Shown piece by piece: positions 34,642 to 42,298 of a DNA stretch of 64,000 nt (positions are counted from its first letter, which is position 1; every line of letters starts with the position of its first letter). Under the pieces are notes generated by a model. That model did no database searches and had not been told where the DNA came from. It worked only from the letters and a program-made list of their open reading frames with translations. Position numbers and translations under genes: made by a program. Origin of the DNA: UBA10649 sp963842725 (lineage in GTDB: Bacteria > Actinomycetota > Actinomycetes > S36-B12). The stretch spans positions 1,922,001-1,986,000 of the forward strand of contig CAWJHN010000004.1 in the NCBI GenBank assembly GCA_963842725.1, written 5' to 3'.

Positions 34642-34714
34642 TAGGCCTCCCGGGGCTCGAACCCGGAACCAATGGATTAAAAGTCCACTGCTCTGCCAGT
34701 TGAGCTAGAGGCCC
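34642..34714 (-). tRNA. tRNA-Lys (TTT anticodon)
   Basis: A 73-nt cloverleaf on the minus strand. The acceptor stem is GGGCCTC with GAGGCCT (one G-U pair) and the discriminator is A. The D arm is GCTC/GAGC; the anticodon arm is GTGGA-CTTTTAA-TCCAT with anticodon TTT; the T arm is CCGGG-TTCGAGC-CCCGG. The 3' CCA is not encoded. Confidence 0.95.
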
Positions 34715-34847
34715 CACACTCCAGAGGAACCTCCAGAGTCCGCACCACAGTATGCTGGTACCTGCCTGTGGTCGTCGGGAGCCGTCGGCCGTCGTCTCCA
34801 ACCGCAGCCCCTTGTGTCGGTGAGCCAGGCTGAGGTCTTGGTCTCGA

Positions 34848-36273
34848 TCAGGTGCGGGCGTACGTGGTGGGCCCGCCCTTGCCGCCGTGTTGCTCAACCA
34901 GGCCGCGACCGATGAGCGCACGAAGCGCCTTGCGGGCGGTTGGCTGGGCAAGTTCGAGCTGCTCGGCGAGGGCGTGCACTGTCACTGCGCCGGCCGCGAG
35001 GGTGTCGTAGATCCTCAGCTGGGTGGCGGTCAGCCGCGGGCCGGCGTCCACGGATGTAGGCGCGTGGCGCAGAAGGGCTGTGAAACGGATGCCAGCGTCG
35101 ACGAACTGCGCGGCGGGTAGCCCGCGAGCGGCAAGCGCGGTGTTGACGGCAGGGATGCCGCTGGCGAGGGCTTCAATGACACGAGAGTTCGAGTCGGGCG
35201 TGCGGGCATGTTGGCAGAGGGAGACGAGTCGTGCGTTGCGGGCGGAGGTTACTGCGTCCTTGCCGAGGCGATCAACGGTGATGCCGTAGAGACCTCCGGG
35301 ATTGCTGATGACGAGCCGGTCTGCCCGGATTCGGACCTCGACCGCCAGACCGGCTGACCAATGATCGAGGTCGCGATGAACCAGCGCGTTGGCGACGAGT
35401 TCGCGGAAGGCCACCTGTGGGTACTCGGGCTCGTCGTGGACACTGCCGTCGGGGTGGGTGACGATGCTCGTGCTCAGGGCGCGGCGGGCCCAGGCGAGAG
35501 CCTCCTCGAGCATGCGCGGAATGGCGCCTGAGATGATGGCCTGGTCGCGTGCACGAGCCCCGGGCGGGTCCCCGGGCCGTGGCTCGGCGGAGCCTGATCA
35601 CGAAGCGCGGGAAGAACTGCTGCGGATGGATGCCAAGCGTTAGGAGCCCAGCGACGCGACCCGGCCGTCGGGCAGAACGGCGCCGGACCGAGCAGGGTTC
35701 CTCGTCATCCATGAAGCGACCAAGCCCTCGAGGATCCCGCTCTGGACCGATGTGACGAACAAGGAGATCAACTCCCTGTCGAGGTCCTCCCGGGTGGCGC
35801 CGTCGACCGGGGCGCGGTCGAAGTGCGGTGGACGACGGGCCGCGAGGAATCCGTCAGTCTCGAGATCGGACAGCTCGAAGTCGCCGTCGTAGCCGCGCAG
35901 GTAGGCGGCGCCGGTGGAGGCGACCCGGCACGGTTTGACCGAGAGGTCGCACTCGTGGACCGTCGCCGACCAATTGATGGCCGTCAAGGTCAGCTCGTTC
36001 GACCGTAAGGCGCACTGGTGGGACGTAGGACCGAGCCTTGGCCGCAAGGCCCTGCATGAGGACTTGAGGGTCAGACATGAGAACCGGTCGGAACCCGGAC
36101 CGCTCGTCAAGGCCCAGAATGATCACTCCGCCGCCAGGCAGGTTCGCCAGCGCGCTCAGCGTCGACGTCAAGGAGTCGGGCAACCCGCCAGCGGCGGACT
36201 TCACCTCAACCTCGGTGGTGTCTCCTTCGCCCGCTCTCAGTGACTCGATCAGGTCGTGGAGGCGGGGAATCAC
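34848..36273 (-). pseudogene. AlbA_2 (Schlafen-type) ATP-binding transcriptional regulator, frame-broken
   Basis: Pieces of one protein read in successive frames. The AlbA_2 domain (TTEVEVKSAAGGLPDSLTST, LANLPGGGVIILGLDE) leads to LRGYDGDFELSDLETDGFLA after a +1-type break near 35985. LLTLGIHPQQFFPRFVIR follows a -1-type break near 35640-35710. The HATPase_c_4 part (FRELVANALVHRDLDHWS, VISNPGGLYG) and a C-terminal winged helix (AVTVHALAEQLELAQPTARKALRAL) follow a further +1-type break near 35510-35570. The order AlbA_2, HATPase_c_4, HTH is typical of this RecG-like regulator family. GTG start at 36273, just inside an operator-like repeat, suggests autoregulation. Confidence 0.78.
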
Positions 36274-36277
36274 AGTC

Positions 36278-36323
36278 AAATGTAACCACACTTGGTTACA
36301 TTTGGAGCCCGCCGGTTACATTT
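36278..36323. promoter_or_regulatory. three-site AAATGTAACC/GGTTACATTT operator
   Basis: AAATGTAACC (36278-36287) and GGTTACATTT (36294-36303) form a perfect 10-bp inverted repeat with a 6-bp spacer. A third GGTTACATTT lies at 36314-36323, exactly 20 bp (two helical turns) from the second. The AT-rich sequence stands out in this G+C-rich DNA. It lies immediately upstream of the AlbA_2 regulator start and probably is its own operator. Confidence 0.75.
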
Positions 36324-36406
36324 CAACCGGGCGTGAGCGCCCGCCGGCAGCTACGGAGACCTCGCTGTCCCGGCTGCCCGGACCTTCAGGAATGTGAGAG
36401 GCCAAG

Positions 36407-36436
36407 CGCCGCGGGCCCTGGCCGGTGCCCGCGGCG
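36407..36436. terminator. GC-rich hairpin
   Basis: CGCCGCGGGC (36407-36416) pairs perfectly with GCCCGCGGCG (36427-36436) across a 10-nt loop. It lies between the AlbA_2 promoter region and the LysE gene. No gene ends here now, so it may be a terminator left from a lost gene or an mRNA leader element of the exporter gene. Confidence 0.4.
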
Positions 36437-36570
36437 TTCCCCAGTATGGCGAACCGCAGCCCGCTGCGTCGCCCCCATGGCCGTACTCGGCCCTGCCGCC
36501 TCACGTCGAGCCGAGACGGCGTGGCAGTCTGTGGCACAGAATCGGCGCGCCCGTGAGGGAGGCAAGCCAG

Positions 36571-37179
36571 ATGACCGTCGCGTTCCTGCTGACCTCCCTG
36601 GCGATCGTCGCCACCCCCGGTACCGGGGCGATCCTGACCATCAGCGCGGGCCTGGCCGCAGGACGCCGCCACGCCCTGGTCACGGCGGTCGGTTGCACCC
36701 TCGGTATCGTCCCCCACCTCGCGGCGGCGGTCACCGGCACGGCGGCCCTGCTCCGCGCCGGCGGGACCGCCTTCGAGATCCTCAAGGTCGCCGGAGTGGC
36801 CTACCTGCTGTTCCTGGCCTGGGCGACCTGGCGGGACAGCCACACCCTGACCCTCGACCTCTCGGCCCGACCGGCGTCGACCTCCCGCACCATCGCCAAC
36901 GCCGTGCTGGCCAACCTGCTCAACCCCAAGCTCACCCTGTTCTTCTTCGCCTTCCTGCCCCAGTTCGTCGTCCCCGGTCGCAGCGGGCTGGCGCAGATGC
37001 TCCTGCTCAGCGGTGTGTTCATGGCGATGACCCTGGTCGTCTTCGCCGTCTACGGTTGGTTCGCGAGCGCCATGCGCCACCACGTCATCAGCAGGCCGCA
37101 CGTCGTGCGGCGCCTGCAACGCACGTTCTCCCTCAGCTACGTCGCGCTCGGCGCCAAGCTCGCCACGACCGACCGCTGA
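36571..37179 (+). CDS. LysE family amino-acid/metabolite exporter
   Basis: A 202-residue inner-membrane exporter of the LysE/RhtB family. The family start reads FLLTSLAIVATPGTGAILTIS (landmark PGTGAILT), with a conserved GCTLGIVPHLAAAV, GVAYLLFLAWATWRD and NLLNPKLTLFFFAFLPQFV. Five to six membrane segments. ATG at 36571 begins the homology. The exported compound is unknown. Confidence 0.92.
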   Translation: MTVAFLLTSLAIVATPGTGAILTISAGLAAGRRHALVTAVGCTLGIVPHLAAAVTGTAALLRAGGTAFEILKVAGVAYLLFLAWATWRDSHTLTLDLSARPASTSRTIANAVLANLLNPKLTLFFFAFLPQFVVPGRSGLAQMLLLSGVFMAMTLVVFAVYGWFASAMRHHVISRPHVVRRLQRTFSLSYVALGAKLATTDR

Positions 37180-37210
37180 GCCCCGGGTTCGCCGGGCGGC
37201 ATGGCAGTCT

Positions 37211-38563
37211 GTGGCGGTGATCCGACGAGCCAGAGCGTGCCGCGGCCCCAGGGCCGGGCTGCCCCTGGCCGCATGCCTGCTCGCTGCGGCCTGCACGGCG
37301 GATCCGGTGGCGGCCGGCCCGACCGCCACCACCGCCACGATCGCGATTCCCGCCACCTCGCCCACGGATGCGCCCGGCCCGAGCCTCAGCTCCACCCCGA
37401 GCTCCACCTCCAGCGCGTCGAGCCCGTTCGGCGGGCTCCCCTCGTCATCGCAGACGCCGTCCGTCATCCCGGCCCTCACGCCCGCCCAGGCGCAGGCCCG
37501 CTGCACGACCACAGTGATGGCAGGCCTGACCGCCACCGAGCAGGCCGGCCAGGTACTCATGGTCGGGGTGCCGGCCGGCTCGTCGGCCACGGCGGCCGGC
37601 CTGGTGCGCGGCTACCAGGTCGGCGGCGTCTTCCTCCGCGGGCGCAGCACGATCAGCGTCACCTCCCTGCGTCGCCAGCTGGCTCAGCTGCAGGCCACCT
37701 CGACCGCCGGTGTGGGCGTGCCGCTGCACATCGCGGCCGACCAGGAGGGCGGTCAGGTGCAGACCCTGTCCGGCAGCGGCTTCCCGCGCCTGCCCAGCGC
37801 TCGTACCCAGGGGCAATGGAGCACCGCGACGCTCGCCGCACGCACCGCTGCGTCGGCCAAGGCCTTGCGCCAGGCAGGGATCACGCTCAACCTCGCTCCC
37901 GTCGCGGACACCGTGGCCGCGGCCGATCTCTCGCACAACCCCCCGATCGGCAAGGTCGCCCGCGAGTACGGGCACACGCCGTCCGCCGTCGCTGCCGACG
38001 TGACCGTGGTCGTGCGCGCCACCCAGGACGCCGGCGTCGGCACCGCGGTCAAGCACTTCCCGGGGCTCGGCCGGGTCCGGTACAACACCGACACCTCCGC
38101 GTCCGCCGTGGACGCCGTGGCCACCACCGAGGACCCCAACCTCGCCCCGTTCCGCGCGGCCGTCGGCGCCGGCACCCAGGCGGTGATGATCTCCTCGGCC
38201 CGCTACCTCAAGCTCGATCCCAAACGGATCGCCGCTTTCTCACCCACGGTCGTGACCACGTTGCTGCGCGACGAGCTGCAGTTCACCGGGATCGCCATCT
38301 CCGACGACCTCGGCGCGGCCAAGGCAGTGTCCTCGGTACCGGTGGGTGACCGCGCCGTCCGCTTCGTGGGAGCCGGCGGCGACATGGTGCTCACCGTTCG
38401 CTCCGGCTACGTGGCGACCATGCGCAAGGCGCTCCTGGCGGAATCGGACCGCTCGCCGGCCTTCGCCCGCCGCCTGCACCAGGCCGCCACCCGAGTGGTG
38501 GCCGGCAAGGTCGCCGCCGGTCTGATTCCCTGCAGCGCTGCAGGCGTGCCCGGAAAGGCCTGA
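37211..38563 (+). CDS. secreted glycoside hydrolase family 3 lipoprotein (NagZ-like)
   Basis: A 450-residue lipoprotein. The signal peptide ends in a lipobox (LAAAC), followed by a ~60-residue Ser/Thr/Pro linker. The GH3 N-terminal barrel follows: GYQVGGVFLRGR, IAADQEGGQVQTL, NLAPVADTV, TAVKHFPGLGRV and the likely nucleophile in AISDDLGA. In NagZ the KHFPG block is followed by an Asp-Ser-His acid/base loop; here it reads NTDTSAS, without histidine. Action on peptidoglycan-type amino-sugar glycosides at the cell surface is likely but not proven. GTG start at 37211 or 37217. Confidence 0.87.
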   Translation: MAVIRRARACRGPRAGLPLAACLLAAACTADPVAAGPTATTATIAIPATSPTDAPGPSLSSTPSSTSSASSPFGGLPSSSQTPSVIPALTPAQAQARCTTTVMAGLTATEQAGQVLMVGVPAGSSATAAGLVRGYQVGGVFLRGRSTISVTSLRRQLAQLQATSTAGVGVPLHIAADQEGGQVQTLSGSGFPRLPSARTQGQWSTATLAARTAASAKALRQAGITLNLAPVADTVAAADLSHNPPIGKVAREYGHTPSAVAADVTVVVRATQDAGVGTAVKHFPGLGRVRYNTDTSASAVDAVATTEDPNLAPFRAAVGAGTQAVMISSARYLKLDPKRIAAFSPTVVTTLLRDELQFTGIAISDDLGAAKAVSSVPVGDRAVRFVGAGGDMVLTVRSGYVATMRKALLAESDRSPAFARRLHQAATRVVAGKVAAGLIPCSAAGVPGKA

Positions 38564-38565
38564 CC

Positions 38566-38853
38566 ATGACCCTGGACGGAGTCACCTTCGCGGGAGTGGC
38601 CGCGGTGCTCGGCTGGATCGGCACCTTCATGCTGCTGCTGGCCTACTGGCTGGTCTCCAACGACCGGGTCAGCGGGCACAGCGTGCCCTATCAGGCGCTC
38701 AACATCGGCGGCTCGGTCGGGCTGGGCCTGGCGGCCGTCGCCGGGCGGGTGTGGTCGGCCGCCACCCTGAACACCATCTGGGCACTGATCGGCGTGGCCG
38801 TGCTGGTCAAGGTCGGGCGTGCCTGGGCGGCCCGGACGCCGAAGAACGAATAG
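38566..38853 (+). CDS. small CBU_0592-like inner-membrane protein
   Basis: A 95-residue protein with three to four membrane helices (GVAAVLGWIGTFMLLLAYWL, ALNIGGSVGLGLAAVAG, TLNTIWALIGVAVLV). The pattern of a LAYWLVS motif and a LNIGGS turn matches CBU_0592-type proteins of unknown function. It starts 2 bp after the GH3 stop, so they are coupled. Confidence 0.75.
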   Translation: MTLDGVTFAGVAAVLGWIGTFMLLLAYWLVSNDRVSGHSVPYQALNIGGSVGLGLAAVAGRVWSAATLNTIWALIGVAVLVKVGRAWAARTPKNE

Positions 38854-38863
38854 CCTCGCTGCC

Positions 38864-39433
38864 GTGAGCACGCCCCTCGGCCCGCAGCCGTTCGCCGGAA
38901 TCGACACCAGCAAGCTCGACGACGTCGTGTCGGCGGTCTGGGACCACAAGGACGACGTCGCCGGGGCGGTGAGCTTCGTGCGCGACCACGGCGACGAGCT
39001 GCTCGAGCTGGTGGCCCGGCTGCCGGAGCTGCTCGCCTCCGCCGCGGCGGCGCTCACGGACGCCGCCGCGGACACCCGCGCCACGGCCACCTTCCTCACC
39101 GGTTCGGGCGACGCGCAGGACGGCGTGAAGTCCCTGGCCGCGCTCGCCGGGACGGCGCTGGAGGCCTGCCGGTCCGAGCTCGCCGACGCCCGCACGATGA
39201 TGGAGAACCTGGCCGGCGCCCTGGACGGTCTGCCGCTGCTCGGACCGGCCGCCAAGAAGCTCGAGGACGGCGCCGCGCACTTCGACGGGGTCGGCTCCCA
39301 GCTCGGCGTGGTTGCCGACCACCTGCGCGCGATCGGCGGTCTGGTGGATCAGGCGGGTGCCGGGCTGGCCCGAACGGCTGACAAACTGGACAGTGGCGGC
39401 AAGGCGCTCGGGGCGCTCGGCGTCCAGCGGTAA
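38864..39433 (+). CDS. helical hypothetical protein
   Basis: A 189-residue Ala/Leu-rich soluble protein, almost wholly helical by pattern (LLELVARLPELLASAAAALTD as a landmark, TLRATATFL-like heptads, LGVVADHLRAIGGLVDQAG). It lacks a signal peptide or membrane helix. No family is recognised; it may be an amphipathic or coiled-coil protein. GTG start 10 bp after the small membrane protein, same operon. Confidence 0.65.
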   Translation: MSTPLGPQPFAGIDTSKLDDVVSAVWDHKDDVAGAVSFVRDHGDELLELVARLPELLASAAAALTDAAADTRATATFLTGSGDAQDGVKSLAALAGTALEACRSELADARTMMENLAGALDGLPLLGPAAKKLEDGAAHFDGVGSQLGVVADHLRAIGGLVDQAGAGLARTADKLDSGGKALGALGVQR

Positions 39434-39454
39434 CTGCCCTCTATCGTGGGCGCC

Positions 39455-40432
39455 ATGAAGGCTCTCGAACGCAAGCTCTCCTCCATGGCACACGGCAACT
39501 ACACGCCGGACGACTTCCTGATCGCCGACGCCAAGGACGCCGACATGGCCTTCGGCGTGCAGGCGCCCGGCCCGCTGCCCGGCCAGCCGGGGCGGTTCCG
39601 CACCCGGCCCGAGTACCTGCAGCAGATGGCGGAGGAGGTGCGGACCGAGGCTGTGGACATCATGCTCACCTCCGCCTCGAACGGTGAGCGGTTGGCCATG
39701 GACGGGTTGTTCGACGGCAGCCAGGTGACGCTCGCGGTGCGGGCGAACGACACCACCGACATCTGGAACCAGCGCGGCAGCCACTACCCGACCGCCCCTT
39801 CCCGCCCCTTCCGGACGGCGAACCTGGAGCGGGTGCGCGAGTTCTGCACCCTGGTGCTCTACTCGGTGACCTTCAACAACGACCTCGAGCACGACCTGCG
39901 CACGCTGAGGCGCTACGCCCAGTTCCGCAGCGAGGCCCACGAGGTGGGCATCCGGCACTTCCTCGAGGTGTTCAACCCGAATGCACCGGTCGACCTGGCG
40001 CCGGCCGACACCGGGGCCTTCGTCAACGACCACATCGTCCGGCTGCTGGCCGGGGTGACCCAGTCCGAGCGGCCGCTGTTCCTGAAGATGGCCTACAACG
40101 GGGCCGCCGCGATGGACGAGCTGGTGACCCACGACCCCTCGCTGGTGGTCGGCATCCTCGGCGGGTCGGCCGGAACCACCCGGGACACCTTCGAGCTGCT
40201 CTCCCAGGCCGAGCAGCACGGCGCCCGGGTCGCCCTCTTCGGGCGCAAGGTCCAGCGCGCCGAGTCCCAGCTCGACCTGCTGGCGGCGATGCGCGCGGTG
40301 CTGCGCCGCCAGGTGAGCCCGGAACAGGCTGTGGTCGCCTACCACGAGGTCCTGCGGAGCAAGGGCATCGCCCCCACCCGCACCCTCGCCGAGGACCAGG
40401 AGATCACCGAGCCGGTTCTCGCCCAGGGCTGA
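39455..40432 (+). CDS. predicted aldolase-type TIM-barrel protein
   Basis: About 325 residues with the strand-helix rhythm of a TIM barrel: DIMLTSAS, VTLAVRAND, LVLYSVTFNND, FLEVFNPN, RPLFLKMAYNG, LVVGILGGSAGTTRDTF and GARVALFGRK. The Lys of FLKMAYNG sits where class I aldolases (DeoC/FbaB/LacD group) carry the Schiff-base lysine, and GILGGSAGT resembles a phosphate-binding loop. It stands 4 bp upstream of a PfkB kinase, as expected for a kinase-aldolase pathway. The specific sugar phosphate is unknown. ATG at 39455; a GTG at 39446 is also possible. Confidence 0.68.
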   Translation: MKALERKLSSMAHGNYTPDDFLIADAKDADMAFGVQAPGPLPGQPGRFRTRPEYLQQMAEEVRTEAVDIMLTSASNGERLAMDGLFDGSQVTLAVRANDTTDIWNQRGSHYPTAPSRPFRTANLERVREFCTLVLYSVTFNNDLEHDLRTLRRYAQFRSEAHEVGIRHFLEVFNPNAPVDLAPADTGAFVNDHIVRLLAGVTQSERPLFLKMAYNGAAAMDELVTHDPSLVVGILGGSAGTTRDTFELLSQAEQHGARVALFGRKVQRAESQLDLLAAMRAVLRRQVSPEQAVVAYHEVLRSKGIAPTRTLAEDQEITEPVLAQG

Positions 40433-40436
40433 CGCG

Positions 40437-41444
40437 ATGCGCTCCGGGGTGCTGTGCGCCGGCTCGATCGTGGTCGACGTCGGCAAGGTGATCGACGCCT
40501 ACCCGCCGCAGGAACGCATCGCCGTGATCGAGTCGGTCACCTCCAGCACTGGCGGCCCGGCGGTGAACCTGGCGGTCGATCTGGCCCGGCTCGGCGCACC
40601 CTTCCCGCTCGCCGTGGCCGGGGTGATCGGGCAGGACGAGCACGGCGACTTCATGCTCGAGGCCCTGGCCGCGGACGCGATCGACACCTCACGCGTGCGG
40701 CGCACCCCCGACGCGGCCACGTCGTTCACCGATGCGATGGTGGTGCGCGACGGAGGGTCGCGCACCTTCTTCCACCACGTCGGGGCGAACGGCCTGTTCG
40801 AGGAGGCAGACGTCGACTTCGCGTCCTCGACGGCGCGGATCCTGCACATGGGCGCTCCCGGGCTGCACCCCGCCATGGACGTCGGCCATGGCTGGGAGCG
40901 GGTGTTCGAGGCAGCCCAGGCGGCTGGGATGCGCACCAACCTCGAGCTGGTCTCCCTGGCTCCGGACGAGATCCAGGCGGTCGGTGCCCCGTGCCTGCCG
41001 CACCTGGACTCGATCGTGGTGAACGAGATCGAGGCCTCGGCCCTGGTCGGCGAGGACGTGACGGCGACCGGTGCGGACGGCGTCCCCGACTGGGCCACCC
41101 TGGAACGGGTGGCGACGCGCCTGATCGAGCTCGGGGTGAGAACCCTTGCCGCCGTGCACTTCCCGACCGGCTGTGTGGCGGCGGCCCCCGGTGGGCAGGT
41201 GTGGCGGCAGGGATCGGTGCGGCTGCCGCGCGAGGAGATCCGCAGTGCCACCGGAGCGGGCGACGCGTTCGCGAGCGGAGTCATCTTCGGCCTGCACGAG
41301 GGCTGGCCGGTACCGGACTGCCTGCGCGCCGGGGTGAGCGTGGCGGCGGCCTGCCTGCGCAGCGCCGGCACCTCCGACGGCGTCCTGCGGCTGGCCGACT
41401 GCCTCGCCCTGGGCGAGCAGTACGGCTACCGCCCCACGGCCTGA
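40437..41444 (+). CDS. PfkB family carbohydrate kinase
   Basis: A 335-residue ribokinase-fold sugar kinase. Signature 1 is VTSSTGGPAVNLAVDLARLG, and signature 2 is the anion-hole motif RSATGAGDAFASGVIFGL with catalytic Asp in GAGDAF. A likely sugar-contact loop reads RTFFHHVGANGLF. It lies 4 bp after the aldolase-like gene. Together they suggest phosphorylation of a keto-sugar or keto-deoxy acid followed by aldol cleavage (inference, as in KDG or IolC/IolJ pathways). Confidence 0.88.
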   Translation: MRSGVLCAGSIVVDVGKVIDAYPPQERIAVIESVTSSTGGPAVNLAVDLARLGAPFPLAVAGVIGQDEHGDFMLEALAADAIDTSRVRRTPDAATSFTDAMVVRDGGSRTFFHHVGANGLFEEADVDFASSTARILHMGAPGLHPAMDVGHGWERVFEAAQAAGMRTNLELVSLAPDEIQAVGAPCLPHLDSIVVNEIEASALVGEDVTATGADGVPDWATLERVATRLIELGVRTLAAVHFPTGCVAAAPGGQVWRQGSVRLPREEIRSATGAGDAFASGVIFGLHEGWPVPDCLRAGVSVAAACLRSAGTSDGVLRLADCLALGEQYGYRPTA

Positions 41445-41460
41445 GCCCGCCGTTCGGACG

Positions 41461-41507
41461 CTCGAGCTGCACCCATCCGCTCGAGCTGTTCTCGGCGTCT
41501 CGAGCTG
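41461..41507. repeat. three direct repeats with a 19-bp period
   Basis: CTCGAGCTG occurs at 41461, 41480 and 41499, giving exact 19-bp spacing. The remaining 10 bp of each unit differ. They lie between the PfkB kinase stop and the XRE gene start (220 bp downstream). The iteron-like pattern could be a regulator array or part of a kinase terminator region. The rest of the gap to 41726 shows nothing further. Confidence 0.65.
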
Positions 41508-41726
41508 TCACCCTTGCTCGCTCGGTGTACCGGCAGGAGGCGAGTCTCCCCTTTGTAGAACGTCGCGGATGCGCACATGACCGGATCCGTGAAGTTCCAT
41601 TTCAAGAGAAGTCGGTCGGCGGGCGGGTGCGGTGAGGGGAGCGGCGAGGCGGGGCGAGGGGCCAGCGCGGCGAGGGGCTGTGGATATTGTCAGCGGGGTG
41701 CCGCGCGGTCTCGCTACCGTCCGGGC

Positions 41727-42284
41727 ATGCCAGCGGATCGCGAGCCGATGACGACGGCGGCCGAGGTGCTGCTCGAAGCACGGCGACGCAGTGGGATGAC
41801 CCAGGTCGAAGTGGCCGAACGAGGCTGCGTCGCTGTGAGCGTGATCTCGCAGGTGGAGCGTGGGCGCAGGCAACCGAGCCTGGTCACCCTGCAGCGCCTG
41901 GTGGCGGGCGCGGGGTACGCGGTCGAGCTGAGTCTCTTCCGCCCCGACCCACGACAGGAACAACTGGTCGGCCCGATCGGGAAGAAGCTGATCGCCCACC
42001 GAGGTGAGCTCGCGGCCGAACTGGCTGAGCTGGCTCCGCTCGGCGTCGGCAGGATCTGGGTCTCGGGCGCCGTCGCACGGGGCGAGGAGACGTGGTGCAC
42101 CCGGCTGGTGCTGATCGTCGAGGGGCTCGGGCCGCACGACCATGAGCTGTGGACCCGGGTGATGGCCAGGCTGATCCTGGTTCTGGGCTACGGCACGCCG
42201 ATCGATCTGGAACCGATCACCTCCGGTTCGTCGGACGACGTGCTGCTGATCGGTGCCCCGGAAGGATCGGCGCGCGATGGGTGA
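41727..42284 (+). CDS. XRE HTH protein with degenerate nucleotidyltransferase-like domain
   Basis: A 185-residue protein. An N-terminal XRE HTH (RRRSGMTQVEVAERGCVAVSVISQVERGRRQPS as landmark, residues ~18-50) is fused to a C-terminal domain containing VSGAVARGEETWCTRLVLIVEG. In MNT-type minimal nucleotidyltransferases this position reads G-S-x-A-x-G, followed by a catalytic D-x-D. Here the aspartates are replaced by TRLVLIV, so the domain looks inactive. HTH-MNT fusions act as antitoxin-like or regulatory proteins. Its stop overlaps a possible GTG start of the ABC exporter. Confidence 0.72.
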   Translation: MPADREPMTTAAEVLLEARRRSGMTQVEVAERGCVAVSVISQVERGRRQPSLVTLQRLVAGAGYAVELSLFRPDPRQEQLVGPIGKKLIAHRGELAAELAELAPLGVGRIWVSGAVARGEETWCTRLVLIVEGLGPHDHELWTRVMARLILVLGYGTPIDLEPITSGSSDDVLLIGAPEGSARDG

Positions 42285-42298
42285 GCGATGATGGCTCC

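Noticed and set aside
33746..34655. Possible att-site duplication of the tRNA-Lys 3' end
   Set aside because: Only an 11-bp GC-rich match (GCCTCCCGGGG) at 33746-33756 was found. This can occur by chance here and no integrase is present.
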